Source: Phoronis australis (lineage: Eukaryota > Phoronida > Phoronidae). From it: DNA of 64,000 bases. The stretch is from contig NMRA01000425.1 of NCBI GenBank assembly GCA_002633005.1, positions 107,523-171,522 of the forward strand. The letters are read 5' to 3'. Positions 30,917-45,900 of this stretch are shown one piece after another. The translations under genes were made by a program, and so were the position numbers. The notes under the pieces are model-generated. The model was not told where the DNA came from. It was given only the letters and a program-made list of their open reading frames with translations, and searched no databases. Positions within the stretch are counted from its first letter, which is position 1. Each line of letters opens with the position of its first letter.

Positions 30917-33900
30917 TTATAAAGACGTTTCCTCTGAGGAAGAGTTTCTCCTATGCCTTCGAAACCCAATGCGTTTATTGATATTACGCATTGACCCCTT
31001 AGTAATTCTGTGATTATCATCTCCTTCCCCTAGTGTCTCCTGCTCAATCAAATTGTGATGATTAGGCTTGCGGATGGTTTGTCTAATCTTACGAAAAATC
31101 TCATTTCCCCCAACACGAACTCTCGGTCCAAGTTCTTCCTCGGATCCTTCGTTGTCAACGTCGATAATAGTTTCCCGTTTGCTTTCTTCACTAACTTTCA
31201 GCGTTTGTCTTAACATAGTTAGTCTTCTCTGGAAATTCCTACTCAACTTGCCCCCTACGTATCTTCTAATTCTTCCAAGTTGGTCACTTGCTTGCGTTGG
31301 CATGTCACTATAACCGTATTCGGGTCCCGGTCTCTTTTCGGAGCCTGAAATCTGTTGGAGACTTTTTGTAATTTGGATAGCAAGCTCTATGTCATCTTTT
31401 GGGTTTACAGAATTCTTCCTAAAAGGATGGGATAGCTCCGTCATAGACACCAAGTGAAGGAGAGTGCCCCAACGGTGAATAAACATCGCAATCACTTGGA
31501 TCAAAAGAATGGACGCGAAGAATACTAAGAAAACAAAACCGAGAGGTTGAATTTTCTCAACTTTACCATCCAGCCTAGGGAGTGGTACAAACAGCACGTC
31601 ACGCAGTTCGTCCTGTAAAAGCTCCAGCTGCAAAACGAGTACAAGCCACAAAAGATTAAGCATAAAGTAACCAAATATGACGCCATTTCTAAGTTCTTTG
31701 AGGTCACCGGCAATCTTATGCCGTTCGTCCTTGTCTTCATTCAAAGGGTGTAGATACTTTCGGATCATTTGCTTCCAAAACAACATTTCTTTCTTTTCCA
31801 AGCGCGTAATGCTGCCGCCATAGAGACTGCTGTCCTTCATCCAGGCTGGATTAAGGAGACTGTCTCGCTTGACTGGTCGCTGTACTCTTTCCACCTCTGG
31901 TTTTGAGGAAGGAATTTGCCGAGACATGTCATCAGACTCTATAGTAACTTTTTTCTGAGAATTGATCACGGCATCGTGTATTTCTTGGAGCATTTCATCC
32001 CGATCATGCCGCTGATCTCGTGCTCCAGTTGCAGAGATGGCTAATTTTTTTAGTTCTTCGAGAAAATTGTGAATACCCAGCCAGGAGAGGATGCCCCTGT
32101 TCTTTTTCTTTTCTTTCGCTTCCTCTGCTTTTTTCGCTTCGGCTTCTAGTTCTTCTTTTGTTTTCTTCTTTGGAATCTCGCGGGTTCCCCAGGAAACATT
32201 GTTAAGGTTGCACAACGAATAAATCATTAGCAGTATATAGCCAGAGGGAATGCAAAGAAAGTACAGGAATCCCGGGAAAAGACATGAGAACTCTTGAGGA
32301 TGCATCAGGGCGCTAAGGGTGAAAAATCCTACGAGACCAAGTAAAAAGCCGACAGTGGGACTGAGAATAGACTGAGAAGCTCCAACAACTACAGTACCAA
32401 CTAGTACAACAACCATGACAACTGAGTAAACGACGCTCATTGCTTCAGCAATATCAAGTTGCGTTTTTGAGTTACATACGAGGCACACAATCAGAAAAAA
32501 GACTGGAGGTCCGACTGATAGAGCGTACGAAGTCCAAATATCCATGCCCATGACGGACCTGAAAGCACCCGCAATCATCATCATTACCGTAGCCGGACCT
32601 AGAATACTCGAAACCAGGAGCAGAAACTGGTACATTACGTATATGAGACTAATGTTGTCGTTTACGCTCACGGTGTTTTTATAGTCAGAAAGCAAATCAA
32701 TAACGTTGGCCATTGTTGACGGACCCCATCGGCGTCTCTGATTGAAGAACTCCCGGAACTGCTCTGGGGCGTAGGTCAAAGCGTCTGATGCCGCGCAGTA
32801 CTCTACACGGTATCCTTGTTGCAGAAGAAGCGTGCACAGCCAGCGATCCTCACCTGAAAATAAGCGTTCTCATAGATTATCGTTCTAAAAAGCAATATCT
32901 TGAAAGTTTCATTGCTTTGCTATTTTAACTATGATTGTTAGACTGATTCGGATGATAGTAGTAATTCGTTCAGTACTTTGAGCGTCTAAATTTAGAATCC
33001 AGGCAGCATTCATCATCGGTACACTGGGGTTAAACTCTGAGGGAGTGACATCGTACCTGGCGGTTATTACGCAAAAATGAAGTGCTCATACATGGCGACT
33101 ATTTCAGGGTGGTTTAGATCCTGATAATTGTTAGCACTTAGTTTCACGTACATGTAATGATCGCTTAGAACTGGGTGACCCTTGCCATTCCCAGGTGGTT
33201 ACACATAATACCATGGAGTTAGCCGACTATCATAACGTTTCGGACTGGCAGCAAAAAAATATCTAACGCTATATAATTTTACCTTGATCGTACTGTACGT
33301 AGTGAGACGCTTCAGTAGGTTTTATAGTGTAGGTTTTCATCACGTTGTCGTCCATAATGGCTGAACCTCGGAATAGACTGAAACATCCGGGACTGCACAA
33401 GACACAGCCAAGCACGTGTTCGGCTGCCTTTTGCATCCAGTGACCGATTGCGTACTCGAACTTCTGATACCACACCATTGGTCCTGCACGATACAGAAGG
33501 AACACGTGCCATTGTGATGCTCTTTTTGGGACCAAGAAGTAAGGAGCGTCAGTTTCAAACAGATTCGCCCATCTCTGTAGGCATTCCAAGCAGTTTAAAG
33601 GGCAACACTAGCTTTTCAAAAGGTTTTTTAATCGAATTCGAATATTCTACGATAAAAAGTATTTTGACCTTTTTATAAAAAGGTAATTAGTTCAAATAAA
33701 AAAGTCTGCAAACAGGAAATGAGCAGGTGTCAAAAACGCAGGTCGCTCCGAATATCTTGCGTTCCCTCGCATTTCCGTTCTGATAGCGTGCCTCATGCCT
33801 TGCACACCAACCAAACTGAAGTTCGAGCCCCGGTGCCTAACTTGAGCAATTATGCCAGGAACAGATAATAAAACTTATACAACATAGACTCAGTCGATCT

Positions 33901-36900
33901 TAAGCACAGTGTTTGGGTGGTGTGACTTGCTCAGTGTCACGAATTACGGTTAGAAGAATTGAGTTTGTTTCCATAGAAATCGGCAATGAAGGTTCAAAAT
34001 ACCTTTCAGAATAAGTAAAATAAAGCAAATGTTCAAAAAGCAAAAACAAGACTTATGAGTCTTCATAAACGCCTTGTGTTGGTCACAAAACGTGACCTGT
34101 GGTTAAGTCTGAAAAGATATGGCTTGTATGAGACTAATAGTACTAATAATTTGTGCTAATATAACATGAATGCGCCGATTTACACCAACACAATCATATA
34201 CATGTATACGCACTCCAAGATTTTAGTAAGACGCTTTCTAGTAATTCTGTTTGCATTGCTGTGACCAATCGGAGGTCCCGAAAGCTCAGTGGTCTAAAGC
34301 ATCTAGACAATTAGCAGAAATTCCTGCGTTCGAACCCCGGTCGGGCAGAGTTCTTTTCAGGAAAAGGTACAGGTCACGTGACATGACCAACACGTGGCGT
34401 GTATGAAGACTAATAACTCTTTTTACACGATATCAACGCGTTAGTTTATAACGACATCATTACTTTCAAAAAGTTAATGAATGTTCTCTTTAAAACTTGT
34501 TTACTTGTACACGTGTATGTAATTTCACTCACATAATCTATCACTTTGATCATACACCATTAAATTCTTCGCAAGTGGGCAAAATTTGTTTTGTCTGAAT
34601 TTTTGACTAAATGATGCCCAGATGCGACAAATGAAATCTCGTATTAAGCAACAACTGTTTAAAACTCGGTCTATAAATACCTGTCATAGTCATCAAAACC
34701 TGTACAATTTTATCCATACCTGATCCAATGGGATGGATGCGTCCACACGCTGCTCCAACCTTCTTGTTCTTCTTCATTCTGTCCACGAGTAATCTCACGG
34801 CATCTGGCGTAAAGTCAACGTCACCGTCAAGAGCCAGCAGGAACGTGTTCTCCGCCTTCAATTAAACATAAGGCTTCATAAAAAATGGATTACAACGCCC
34901 CCAGTCGACAGCGGTCTCAGGAGTTGAAATAGGTCTCTGAGAGTAATCAGGGATTCGACTTGGCTTTGCTCTTAAATATTGTGCGTTTGTAAGAAAACAG
35001 TTCTACGGTCCTACCTGCACGTGCAACTTGTCATCGACATCATCAAAGATCTCCGATTTGGTAAAACGTTCCGCCTTCCCTCTGCGATTGAGAGCCGTGT
35101 TTGCCCATGTTTGACGTCTCCTTTTATCCGTTCTCTCCGCGTCAGGTGGCATTGGGTGACTCTGGCGGTTGCCAAACAGTTTGAAGCCAAGTAGATAATA
35201 CATGTACATAACCTAAATACAAACCAGCTACGTCATTTGCTGTTAACCAGGGCCAGGTTCTTACTCTCTGTCAAGGTGTAAACAGTACAATCAGACCGTT
35301 GTTCATCAGGTTGCCATTTATGAACAGTGCAGTCTATGTAATACAAATTCCGATTATCCAGTAGTTATTGTTTGGACAGAAGATCAACGCAACCTGTAGA
35401 GAGATCCAAATAAAACCCGGAACTCCATGAATTTTATGGTAGATCCTTTCAATGAATCTAGTAATGTTTCAAAAGCACCTGTAAAGATTTCAGTGTGCGT
35501 CTATGTGCGTCACGCTTATCTACGAACATCAAGCTTACGCACCGGTTTACATCTAAACCACCAATGTCTTCCCAGTGCAGCTACCTTGTACTAACTATCG
35601 TTGTGTCTTTATAATTCATTCACGCAGTCGCCGTTTTAACAGTGAGCCTTTTTTAGGTTTAAAAACAATGCGTTGGACAACTAAATATTAACGAGGCATG
35701 CAAAAAAATCACGATTTGCATTGTGATTAAGCGCGGGATGTATTGTTTTTAATACCTAAAAAGAGACCCACTTTTAAAATGGCGACTGCGTGGATAAGGT
35801 GTATATGGCATCAACAAGAATAAAAAAATCAACAAGAATATTTGGCCTTATCCGCATGCACACGCAAATTTATCATCATTATGGCGTTGACTTTTTGTGA
35901 ACATGTCGGGTCCAATTACTCTCTGTGTTGGTATCAAACCTTCCATAAAAATCCTCTCATTCACCCACGTATCTCTTCTCACATCATACTTACTTGAGAC
36001 CATCGCTTCCGGTGCCTAATTTTTTGCTTGTCCTTCAGATGTGTCACTAGGGTTGTGCCGCCCGGTAATTTCCAAGTTAGTTGTCCACCGTACGGAGTCG
36101 GGGTCTTATCGGGAGGTGGCATTACCATTTCGATGCCATGAACAGAGCTGTAAGAGGAAAAATGGCTCTCTACATAGCTTCAAGTGACATAGCACTTGTG
36201 GAATCCAATGCTCGACTTTCGTTTGCATTTCCCTTGGTAATAACTGACAGATGATCCAAACTTTCTCGTGAGTTGCGATATTGCCTATTTTTGTCAGTTT
36301 GGGTGGTAGAGGAAGAAACAGTAATAAGTGGTTGCAGTCGTAGTGGTGCTGGTGGTGGTGGTGGTTGGTAGATGGTGCTAATGACATAGGAAGCGGTTGT
36401 TTTTTAATATGTTTGCATATCTAAATATTTGAATAGTTATATCAGATACTAGTTATATAGTTCTCTGTATATTACTTCCATCTATGTACTGTCTACCATC
36501 CAGATATAATACCTCGCGAGTTGTTGGTTTGTCATGATATTAATTGTATGTTCCGTGTATTCATGAATAAATATATATCACCTTAAAAACATATGACACG
36601 GTGGTTGACGTTGTTGGGGCACTGGTAGTGGTGGTGGTGGTGGTCATGTTGGTGGTGGTGGTGGTACAGGTGGTGGTGGTACTGGTGTTAGTGGTGGTGG
36701 TGATGATGATGGTTTGTGATGGTGGTGGTAGTAGGTGTTGGGTGGTAGTAATAATAATAGTGATGGAATCAAGAGTAGTAGACGTGGTACTCGTGCTGGT
36801 AGTGGTGGTGGGTGGTGATATTAGTGATACTAGCGGTGATATTAGTGATACTAGCGGTGATATTAGTGATACTAGCGGTGATATTAGTGATACTAGCGGT

Positions 36901-39900
36901 GATATTAGTGATACTAGCGGTGATATTAGTGATACTAGCGGTGATATTAGTGATACTAGCGGTGATATTAGTGATACTAGTGGTGATATTAGTGATACTA
37001 GCGGTGATATTAGTGATACTAGTTGTGATATTAGTGATACTAGTGGTGATATTAGTGATACTAATGGTGATATTAGTGATACTAGTTGTGATATTAGTGA
37101 TACTAGTGGTGATATTAATGATACTAGTGGTGACAGAAGGAGTATTAAACGAATTATCCTAGCAGAGTTAGTCAAAACGGATTCATAGACCGTTATACAA
37201 AGGGTTAGCTTTGTATTCTCGAAAAATTTGCTTTTAAAAGAATTTGTGATCCAAAGTAATATCGTCAACTTTCTGGCACTCAATTTTTGAAGCTCCGTGG
37301 TTGTCATTGTGACGTGAGTTGACTTGATGATTAATACGAGACGGAGGTACACTTGATGATTGATACGAGACGGAGGTATACTTGATGATTGATACGAGAC
37401 GGAGGTACACTTGATGATTGATACGAGACGGAGGTACACTTGATGATTGATACGAGACGGAGGTACACTTGATGATTGATACGAGACGGAGGTACACTTG
37501 ATGATTGATACGAGACAGAGGTATACTTGATTATAAAACAAATGAAGCTGAGTTGTCAGTACGTACAGAGGTTGCAATGCTAGGAATTTACAACGAAACA
37601 GTCCACTTAATATTTCAATCAATTTCATTCCATTACAAAGATTATTTTTATTATTGAATAATAGAAAATTAAAATAATTAACATTTACAACTTGATCAGG
37701 ATATGTGTAATTACAAAATGAAACTGACTTGTCAGTCAATTGGAAGTCGACCGCCGATGCCTACCGAATTGAGCATAAACTGAAAATTTCATGTAAAAAC
37801 AAACCCTCAGTATTAATGCCCAATGACATAAATTTGTGGGCAAGCGTTCTTTTTGTAATTTACTCGCTATTTAAGAGAAGTCTGGATTTTGTAGCCGAGT
37901 CCCCATCGAGGGTAGAATGGGCGAATGAGCATCTAGTTGTTTGCTCTTCGTGGCTTTCATGAACATAGCTTACAAGGTCGAAAATGGTGCCGTGCCGATG
38001 ATTTTAAGGAGCCTATCACGTTTCGACCAGAAATCAGTAGGTTTCCGCGACGAAAACTAGTCTTCGTATTCTGACACTAGTTATGTCGGGGTGCGTGACA
38101 GCGTCTCCATTATTACTTGTATGCCAGCTTGCAAAACAAGCATTCACCAGAGTAAGTTTCACAAAGCATGCAGCAATCAGAGAATCTGATGAAACCTAAC
38201 TAGCACTGGGTCAAAAGTAACAGTTTATTTAGGCATATGAATGTCTCACCTTGCCGCCTCGCTGATTACTTGAATGAAGGACTTAACGAACTGATTTGGA
38301 ACCCATTCTTCGTCATCAGTCAGCTCCATGCAGTCGTCGAACATAATGTGAGCTTAAATTGAAAGAAAAAGGCGACACTTTTAAATAAAGTCGGTTAAAG
38401 CGACGTGATTTAGAGCTGTTCACTTGCATGTATTTGCCTTCTAGTTGATAATAGCTGTTTCCAACACTTGTTAACATTTATACGGGCAGTTTACAAATAC
38501 TCGAATTTTTTTGAAATATTCAAGAAGAAACAGCTTATCATTTCAATTCAAAAGAAATCGTGAATTTTGTATTGGCTTGTTGTAAACTTAGGGTTCCACA
38601 ATGTGCCAACCTCAACGGGATTACACACAAGCACATTCCGTAAAGCAAAAATATGCTAAGAGCAAGCTAGTGTGATACATGTCGCGTAATCTCGCCGAAT
38701 TCGCAAGTCACTCGCACTACGGAAAGCACACCGGTTGCAGCTGATACGAACAATATATCATCTTGGGATTTACACAAGACAATGACGCGAAGCACTAAGT
38801 ATTTTTGTGATGTCACTCATATAGATGCAGTTGGTAACGGTTAACCTGGCCAGAAGTTCAGGGCCCGGTCTCTAATCTTTGTACTCGAAATGAACTGGAA
38901 ATTATTTTTGGTAATTTCTCTTCTCCTTTTGAGCGAACTCAACATTAGTGGTTATCAGATTGTGCTCGAATAATTATAGTTCATGCATATGAGTTTCTAG
39001 TCCAAGTTTGCACTTAAAGCCCTTATATGGATGCTACAAACTCAAATAAAAACTCGAAATTTCGAGTTCGAACTCAAACTTTTAGCTTTAATGTTGAATT
39101 TGTCAACTGCAAACTAGGACTAATCAATCATCCACGTAAGTCATTATGTATTCGAGCATTGAGTAATGGACACTTATCTTGAGTTAGCACAAAAGTAGAT
39201 TAAAAACGCCAAACATTATTTCGAGTTCCATTTCGAGTAAAAAGATTCGAGACTGGGCTCAGGAATCACACGATTTTCTAATCATCAAACTCAAGGTACC
39301 TACTTTCGAATTCGTAAAAGTCAGGGTCAACAAATCCGAACCCTTTCTGAGCACACTTCCTGGCGCTATGGTCTGCATCCATTCTACAAAAAGATCGTAG
39401 TTAATAATTGTAATCTAAAATACGATTTGGTTTGAGCTAGTTTAGCACTTTTTGGCGCTTTCAAAACGCATGTGATTCGCTTCACAAGGTAATGTGTAGA
39501 TCAGACGGCCACGCTATGAATGATGTGTTTGTGACTCACAAAAAGTAGTCCTGGCAATATTTACCAGGGTCTCTCCTCCTTTGCAGAATTACTTCCCTTT
39601 CTCACGAAGCACGCAGGGGCGGGTCCATGATTTTTTAAAAGGGGGATCACATCAAGCATTCTTTAAAAGGAGTCCAAGTCAACAATTTGAAAATTCTAGA
39701 TATAATATCAATAAAATCAAGGATCTGTTTATGGCGCGTTAGTTTCATTCCATACTAAGAATATCGCTTTCTTTTTCTATCAGTATAAGCCTAACCGTTA
39801 ACAATTTTTTCAGCCAGTTACCTGAAAATTGACTTCAACAATTGAGTCATTTCGTTGTCTGTTTCATGCCACATGGTAGCGCATGCGTAGATCTTTGGAA

Positions 39901-42900
39901 CCATTGAATCGTCGCCATTTTTTGTGTTGTCAGTTTTTTTGCTTTCAGTGCCGCCATATTCTGTCGACATGCTGCCCTCTGATACAATGTCGTTAGCTTG
40001 GTCTGATGTGAACCGTATGACCTTTTTGTCATTTGAGTTTCGATTCAGAGTCAATGACTGCTCAATGAGAACCCCGCAGTAGCCAACGGTGACAAATAGT
40101 CTGGAATTAGATGGAATGTTGGCTATAGTTCTGGATTTATTATCTTGCTTTGCTGTTGGTCTGTGATTGGTTTGTTACTTAGGTTTGTTTAATCGTTACG
40201 GTCGAAATCGAAGTTTTCAAAGATACCTTACTTAATAAACTTAACGTTTCTACGTTATTTTCTATATTTGACAAGCAGAGACAAGTAGCAGAGGCACTAC
40301 AGCTGTGTTGCTGCTGCCGTCGTCGCCAAAGCCGTCAACGCCGCCGTCGCGATGTTTTCCCATTAATTTTACTGATATTGTTAATACGGCTATTGATATT
40401 AATACTGCCACTTCAGTTACCACTTTCACTACCATTTAGTCTGTGTTTATAAACGAACTTACTCTTCCGTTTTTGCCATTCTGTCTTGTTGGGGGTACCA
40501 TATGTGGCTGGCTATGAACAGCTGTGAGGCCCACACCAGCACGAAGATGCCAATATGCCAGTAAAGCAAGCCGTATAAGCTGTTCTTTTCTGGGCAGTGC
40601 CATGAGAACGGAGCAGGAATGAACGCGTATCCATAGCAATGGAGGAGAATAACGAGTAATGTCACGGGGCTTGCTAGTGTCAGGGGTAAACTAAAGCTGG
40701 CCTTTTGCATGCACAGTTTACAGGCAATTCGTGCAGAGTAAAAACAAACTAATGCAGATACAACCTGTGCGAGCCCAAGATAGAGGTCGGCAAACTCATT
40801 CGGGGATCCATCTGTGAATATTTTGGCGATCGTCACGACGTTGTGGTCTATTCGATAGGTGGGAACCATGAGATGAGCAAGGCCAATGGTGCACGCGATT
40901 TTCCAAGGCGAGACTATCAACAGTGACACAATGCGACTCTCACGGAATTCTGCCCTAAATGTTCTGACACTGAAAGGAATACATCCTAACTGCCTGTTCT
41001 TTTCAGAAAAGTTCTCCCACCAGGTGAATGAGGTGAGTAAAAGAGATATTGGTATCTTCCAAATGTCCTTGGGTAGCCGTGCTACTAAATCCCAGAACAA
41101 GTCGTTGCGAAAGAAGAACATGGAAGGTTGATTGTGTGTCACTGGAGGTGTTACACTTATAGAATCGTTATATGTGTTAGTCACAGGGATTGTCCTGTTA
41201 TTCTCGTTATCGCTGTGACCAGTTCTATTTTCCGAATTGTCAGTGAACCCGACTATCGCAATCGCTGTGCCTGCAAGGAATTGAATGAGAAACGCAACAA
41301 CTAGGACAGTTTTCAGCGCAATTTGTCGGACTTGAAAAGTACGCATGTTTTGGCGTTCATGATCATTGGGGACAACGGTTTTCCGGAAAGCAATTTTACA
41401 GAATCCAGGAACAGCTGAAACCGCACTTGTCACGAACAAAGCTCGAACAATATCCAGTCTCGGTAGGATATCGAAAACCAAAAGACAAAGACCGGAAGTA
41501 TGGATCGTCTCGAAGATGAGAATCTGAAACAAATAAGTAATCTATACTGGAACAAAAGCGGTGTAATTTACCAGAGACCCCTAGAGTGCACTTTGAAAAC
41601 GAGTCGTATCAAAATCCGAATACGACCCCAGAGTGAGGATCAGTGGTATAACTTTCAACAATATCCATGATTCATAACTTGCTCGTACTATTTTCACATG
41701 TGCTCATGAAGTGTTGAATAAGTCGAGAGCGATACGGCCATGTGGTATTGTTTTTGGCACTGCTCTCCCGGGACTACTTTAACAGTGACCTCTGACATGG
41801 AAAGTTCAAAAGGTAGGTCAATGTCGACTCTACGTCGTTAGCCGGTTTGATCATCAAACTTTCCGAAAATAGTTTAAAGTAATGAAGCTGCAGCAGTATA
41901 AATAACACTCAACATGCAATCAGGTCCCAAACGTAACATCTGGTACAAAACTATTAATTATACGAGACTTCTGTCTTAATTTTATTTGCTAAAAATTATA
42001 TCGTGTGCAACTCAGGCACCTATTCCTCGCTAACTAATTATCGTCGTTTTCATCTTTGTTATCTCTTCTAAAATAATAAATCGTTACATTCAATACTGTT
42101 TTCTTTAACTAGAGTAAACTTGTAACCAAACACACTAGTACATAGTGATGCGCTATAGGTTGTGATCTGCCACGTGAACAGTCTAGGTGAAGTATTTTAA
42201 AAATCTGCCGAAAAATAAAATAAACTCACAGTTCAAAGCGTATGGCATATATACTTTCGGTCTCGGTCGATACGCGGAATAATGTCTCGTTGAATATTAT
42301 TTCATCGGCGCCACTCTCATTACGTTTTGTGTATTCATTGCATCGAGAATTGAGTTTTTCAGTTTAGAAAAGCTCATGGAGTTGTGCTTAGATCATGCTG
42401 ATGGAAGACATTTCCAGAAATATTGTAAAATGCTTGAATTTATAATTGTTAGACTTTGTCTCAATTAGCTCAACTAGGATATCTTAACAGACAGCATTTC
42501 ACGCCTCCTCGCTTCATTGTGCTAAATGCAACAAGCGTTGGGAAAAAAAGCTAGCATTAAAGCACATTCAACATCAGTATGAGCTCAAAACATAAAAGTT
42601 GAAGTTCTTGTGTCTATTTGGGAAAATTAATTAGCAAACTTTGGCATCTTTTTCTGGGAAAATCAGCTTGTATATGATGGCTTTCATACAAAATGCACAT
42701 TTAAGCCAAACCACGGTAGAGAGAGTCAAATTACCAACCTTTAACAAGCAGAAGAAAGTTGGAAGAGGTTGATTTCCAAATAAGGCTTTAAGCAAGCTGA
42801 ACACAAACGTGAACACGTAGGGCATGCAGACGCAGACAATGACGAGGGTCACGTGATTGTGCGACAGTCCAGTCTGTAAAATTAACACATAATCGTATAG

Positions 42901-45900
42901 TCTTAACTTCAGTTGTTTATCAACGCCTCCAAGCGATCCTCTTTTTACGCCTGTCTTAACCTGGCGCAGTGTTTGTTCTTAGTTTAAGTTGCTATGAACT
43001 CGTCTTCTTCCAAGAGGAATATTTTTCATTTAGTTTACGTGCTATTATAAACCCGGTAATCAAAAAGTTCCTCGCTCCAGTTAGGAATGTTTGGTAGGTT
43101 TGGAGAGAACTGGCGGTCAGTTGGTGTTTGAAGACAACTAGCCAAACAAGGCGCATAAAATGACCCGTCGGGTCAAGCCAACTTGGTGCGGCTTGTCTCG
43201 AGCTACAACAATGTGAGTTCTTCCCAAACTCAGAAATCACGTAGAAACACGTGATCTAAGTGAACATTGTTTTACATTTAGTCTAAGCACGTGGACGTAC
43301 ATTCAGTGTGAAATGCCCTAAAGAGCATTGTGCATGAACATTGTTTTGTCAGTTTTAATTTAAAAAATAGCAATGAACTCTTGTTATCTAAGCAGATTTC
43401 CAATAGAGGACTTCATTAGCCTGGCATGGCAAAAAGTGTTAGACATCACAAACATCAATAGCACAAATCGACTCCATTGTCCATGAGAAGTGCAGTATTA
43501 TCTGAGCATGGTCATTTGTGTGACGACTTCAGCAGAACGAAATCAACAAAGATGTTTTATTTGGTTGAATTTTAATCTTAAAACGTTTATTTTAGATATT
43601 AATCATTAGTTAAATGTATAAAGACGCGTACTAATACCGTTGCTCATGGAACGGAAACAAGATTCTATCCCAACAAAGATTCAGCCTCCCCGACCAGTTA
43701 CTTGCCGGAGAACATTTGTAAGGTCCCAAATATACGCGATAAAACTGGAAAGCAACCAAGATTAGATTTTATTTGACATCGTACTCACATCTCCTGCGGT
43801 TGTGGGTGACGTCAGCAACAACAGTGCACCTTTACTGATGACGACGCTCGTAAGTACAATTACAAAGATGAGTGCGTACAAGAAGACTTTCAGGGCCTTC
43901 AAGATGGTACTGAAATCCCCGTCACTCTCCCGATCACGTGGAATGTTTTGAAATACATCCCACATGTGCCTGAAAATAATCACAAATTGACAACGTTGTG
44001 GGGAGTTCATGGAGTCAAGAAATCAGTGACGAGTAAAACTCCATTTTTATTTCTTTTAAATCGTTTGTTCGTCAAATACAATATTAGGCACGATTTTTTG
44101 ATAAAATAAGATGTTTTTTATATTCTCTTGCCTGTTGACGCCCTTGATGACATGGTTGGCATGGAAATCAAGATGTTTGCTTTGGGGTAACCTGTTTCAT
44201 TTCAGGTAGATAGTCCTTTAAAAAGATTGTATTAAGATCATTATTTTCCCGTGTCTCACACAGGTACTGAAATTCAAAGCATTTCATAATCGTGCTCTAT
44301 CAGTTGCACTGCGACTTTCGTTTTCTGACTCTTGGTTTTACGTAAAAACCTAATCTCTCATTGTAGAATAAAACCTCCTAAAGAAATATGTCAAACTGTC
44401 AAGACTTTATTCTGAACACATACATAAACGAATTGTGCTAAATTTTTCCCTTCCTTGTGGAATATGGGCGAACACACGACGAACACAAACAAATTGCCGA
44501 TAGGTAACTACTCTACTTTTCAATGGTTTATCTCACCAAAGCAGCTCTTCAGCATTTTATTTTCAGAAACATGTTTTTATTTATTTGCTGACATATAGCC
44601 GCTGTCAATGTTGATTTTTAACCGACGAGCTTAGGAGGTTTCAAAGCTTTGCCACGCTCATTCGATCTCGAGTTGTTGCCGAATGAGCATGCAACTCGCC
44701 ACAGGCAATGCGTACATGCGTCGCTGATTTTCGAATTCGCAATTTTAAATTTGGACAGTCACAATAAAGTCTGAAGCGTTTCCGGGAGTCGCTGTTGGTT
44801 TCGATGTTCTTTTGTTGGTAATGGAAATAGAGTCCTCTCACGGTAAGGTGAAAGACCGATTTTATGAGAGTAAAAAACCTAGTTCGTTTCCTTAACTAAG
44901 GTAAAAGAGTAAAAGATCTCTCATTTTAGCCAGCTAAGCAGGGCGGAATGCAGCTTTAATTGCGAAATTTGGCACTTCAAAGCAACAAATCTGTAAGACT
45001 AGCTTGTTTCTAAACACCGTTGCAGGTTTTCTTCTTGTCTGTGATTTTGTGCCAGCCCACGAAGTTCCATTGGTTTTGAAATCGCATTATTTTCAAACAT
45101 CATCATCATATCAGGTAATTCTGTACTCAACCATGGCGAGTGGTTCACGACATGCAGTGAATAGATTTTTGTCGTCCGGCGTTGCGCAAGAGACGGAGCA
45201 AGCTTATGTAGTCGTACGGAAATAAGTGAAAATTCCAATAATTAAAGACATGAGGTTAGATGGAAGCACGGGGTAAAGATAAGCAGAAATACATCCGTAT
45301 ACACTTATGTAACGTATTTAAGTGTAATTGGAAAGGTAGGCAGGTTTGTTACAAACACAAGGTGACGAGAATGAACCACAAGTTGCAAACAAAGAATGGC
45401 AGTGCACTGTTCATATGTTCATATTTTGTAGACCCTGTGGAACAACCTGCCGCAAACGAGCAAAAAAGGGGGCTAAAGCCCCCTCAGCCCCTCTGTGGTG
45501 CACCACCTATAGACCATGTTTTGCATGGCACTGAAAAAAGTGGGGCTATAGCCCCCCAGTCCCCTATTGTGCGTTGCCCATGTACAACATATTCTTTTAC
45601 TACAACAATCATAAATGTTTCAGTTGCTTGTTAAATAATTTAAGTTTCTTTACTAATGAGATGATGTCTTCTTTGATTCTTAATTCATACGGAACTATGG
45701 ACTAGTTCGACCAGATGGCATTTCACGACCTTGCTTCAATAGTGCTATGTCTTTTTCCTGTTCCGGCTAACTGTAGTGATAACTACTGTCAGCTCGTGAA
45801 GTGAATTCGGCCAATGTAAGTTGATCCTGGTTAATAAAAAGCAAAAACTCAGTTCTCAATTTTGTGCCGAAAATTGCGTATAGTAATTATATTGACCTTG

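Noticed and set aside
36601-37188. 195-codon plus-strand frame with GDISDTS repeats
   Set aside because: A 21-bp array is open in every frame that lacks a stop in the unit. No start context or homology.
36561-37739. 392-codon minus-strand open frame
   Set aside because: It is the translation of the GGT-rich tract and two minisatellites in a chitin synthase intron. It has no protein-like composition outside the repeats.
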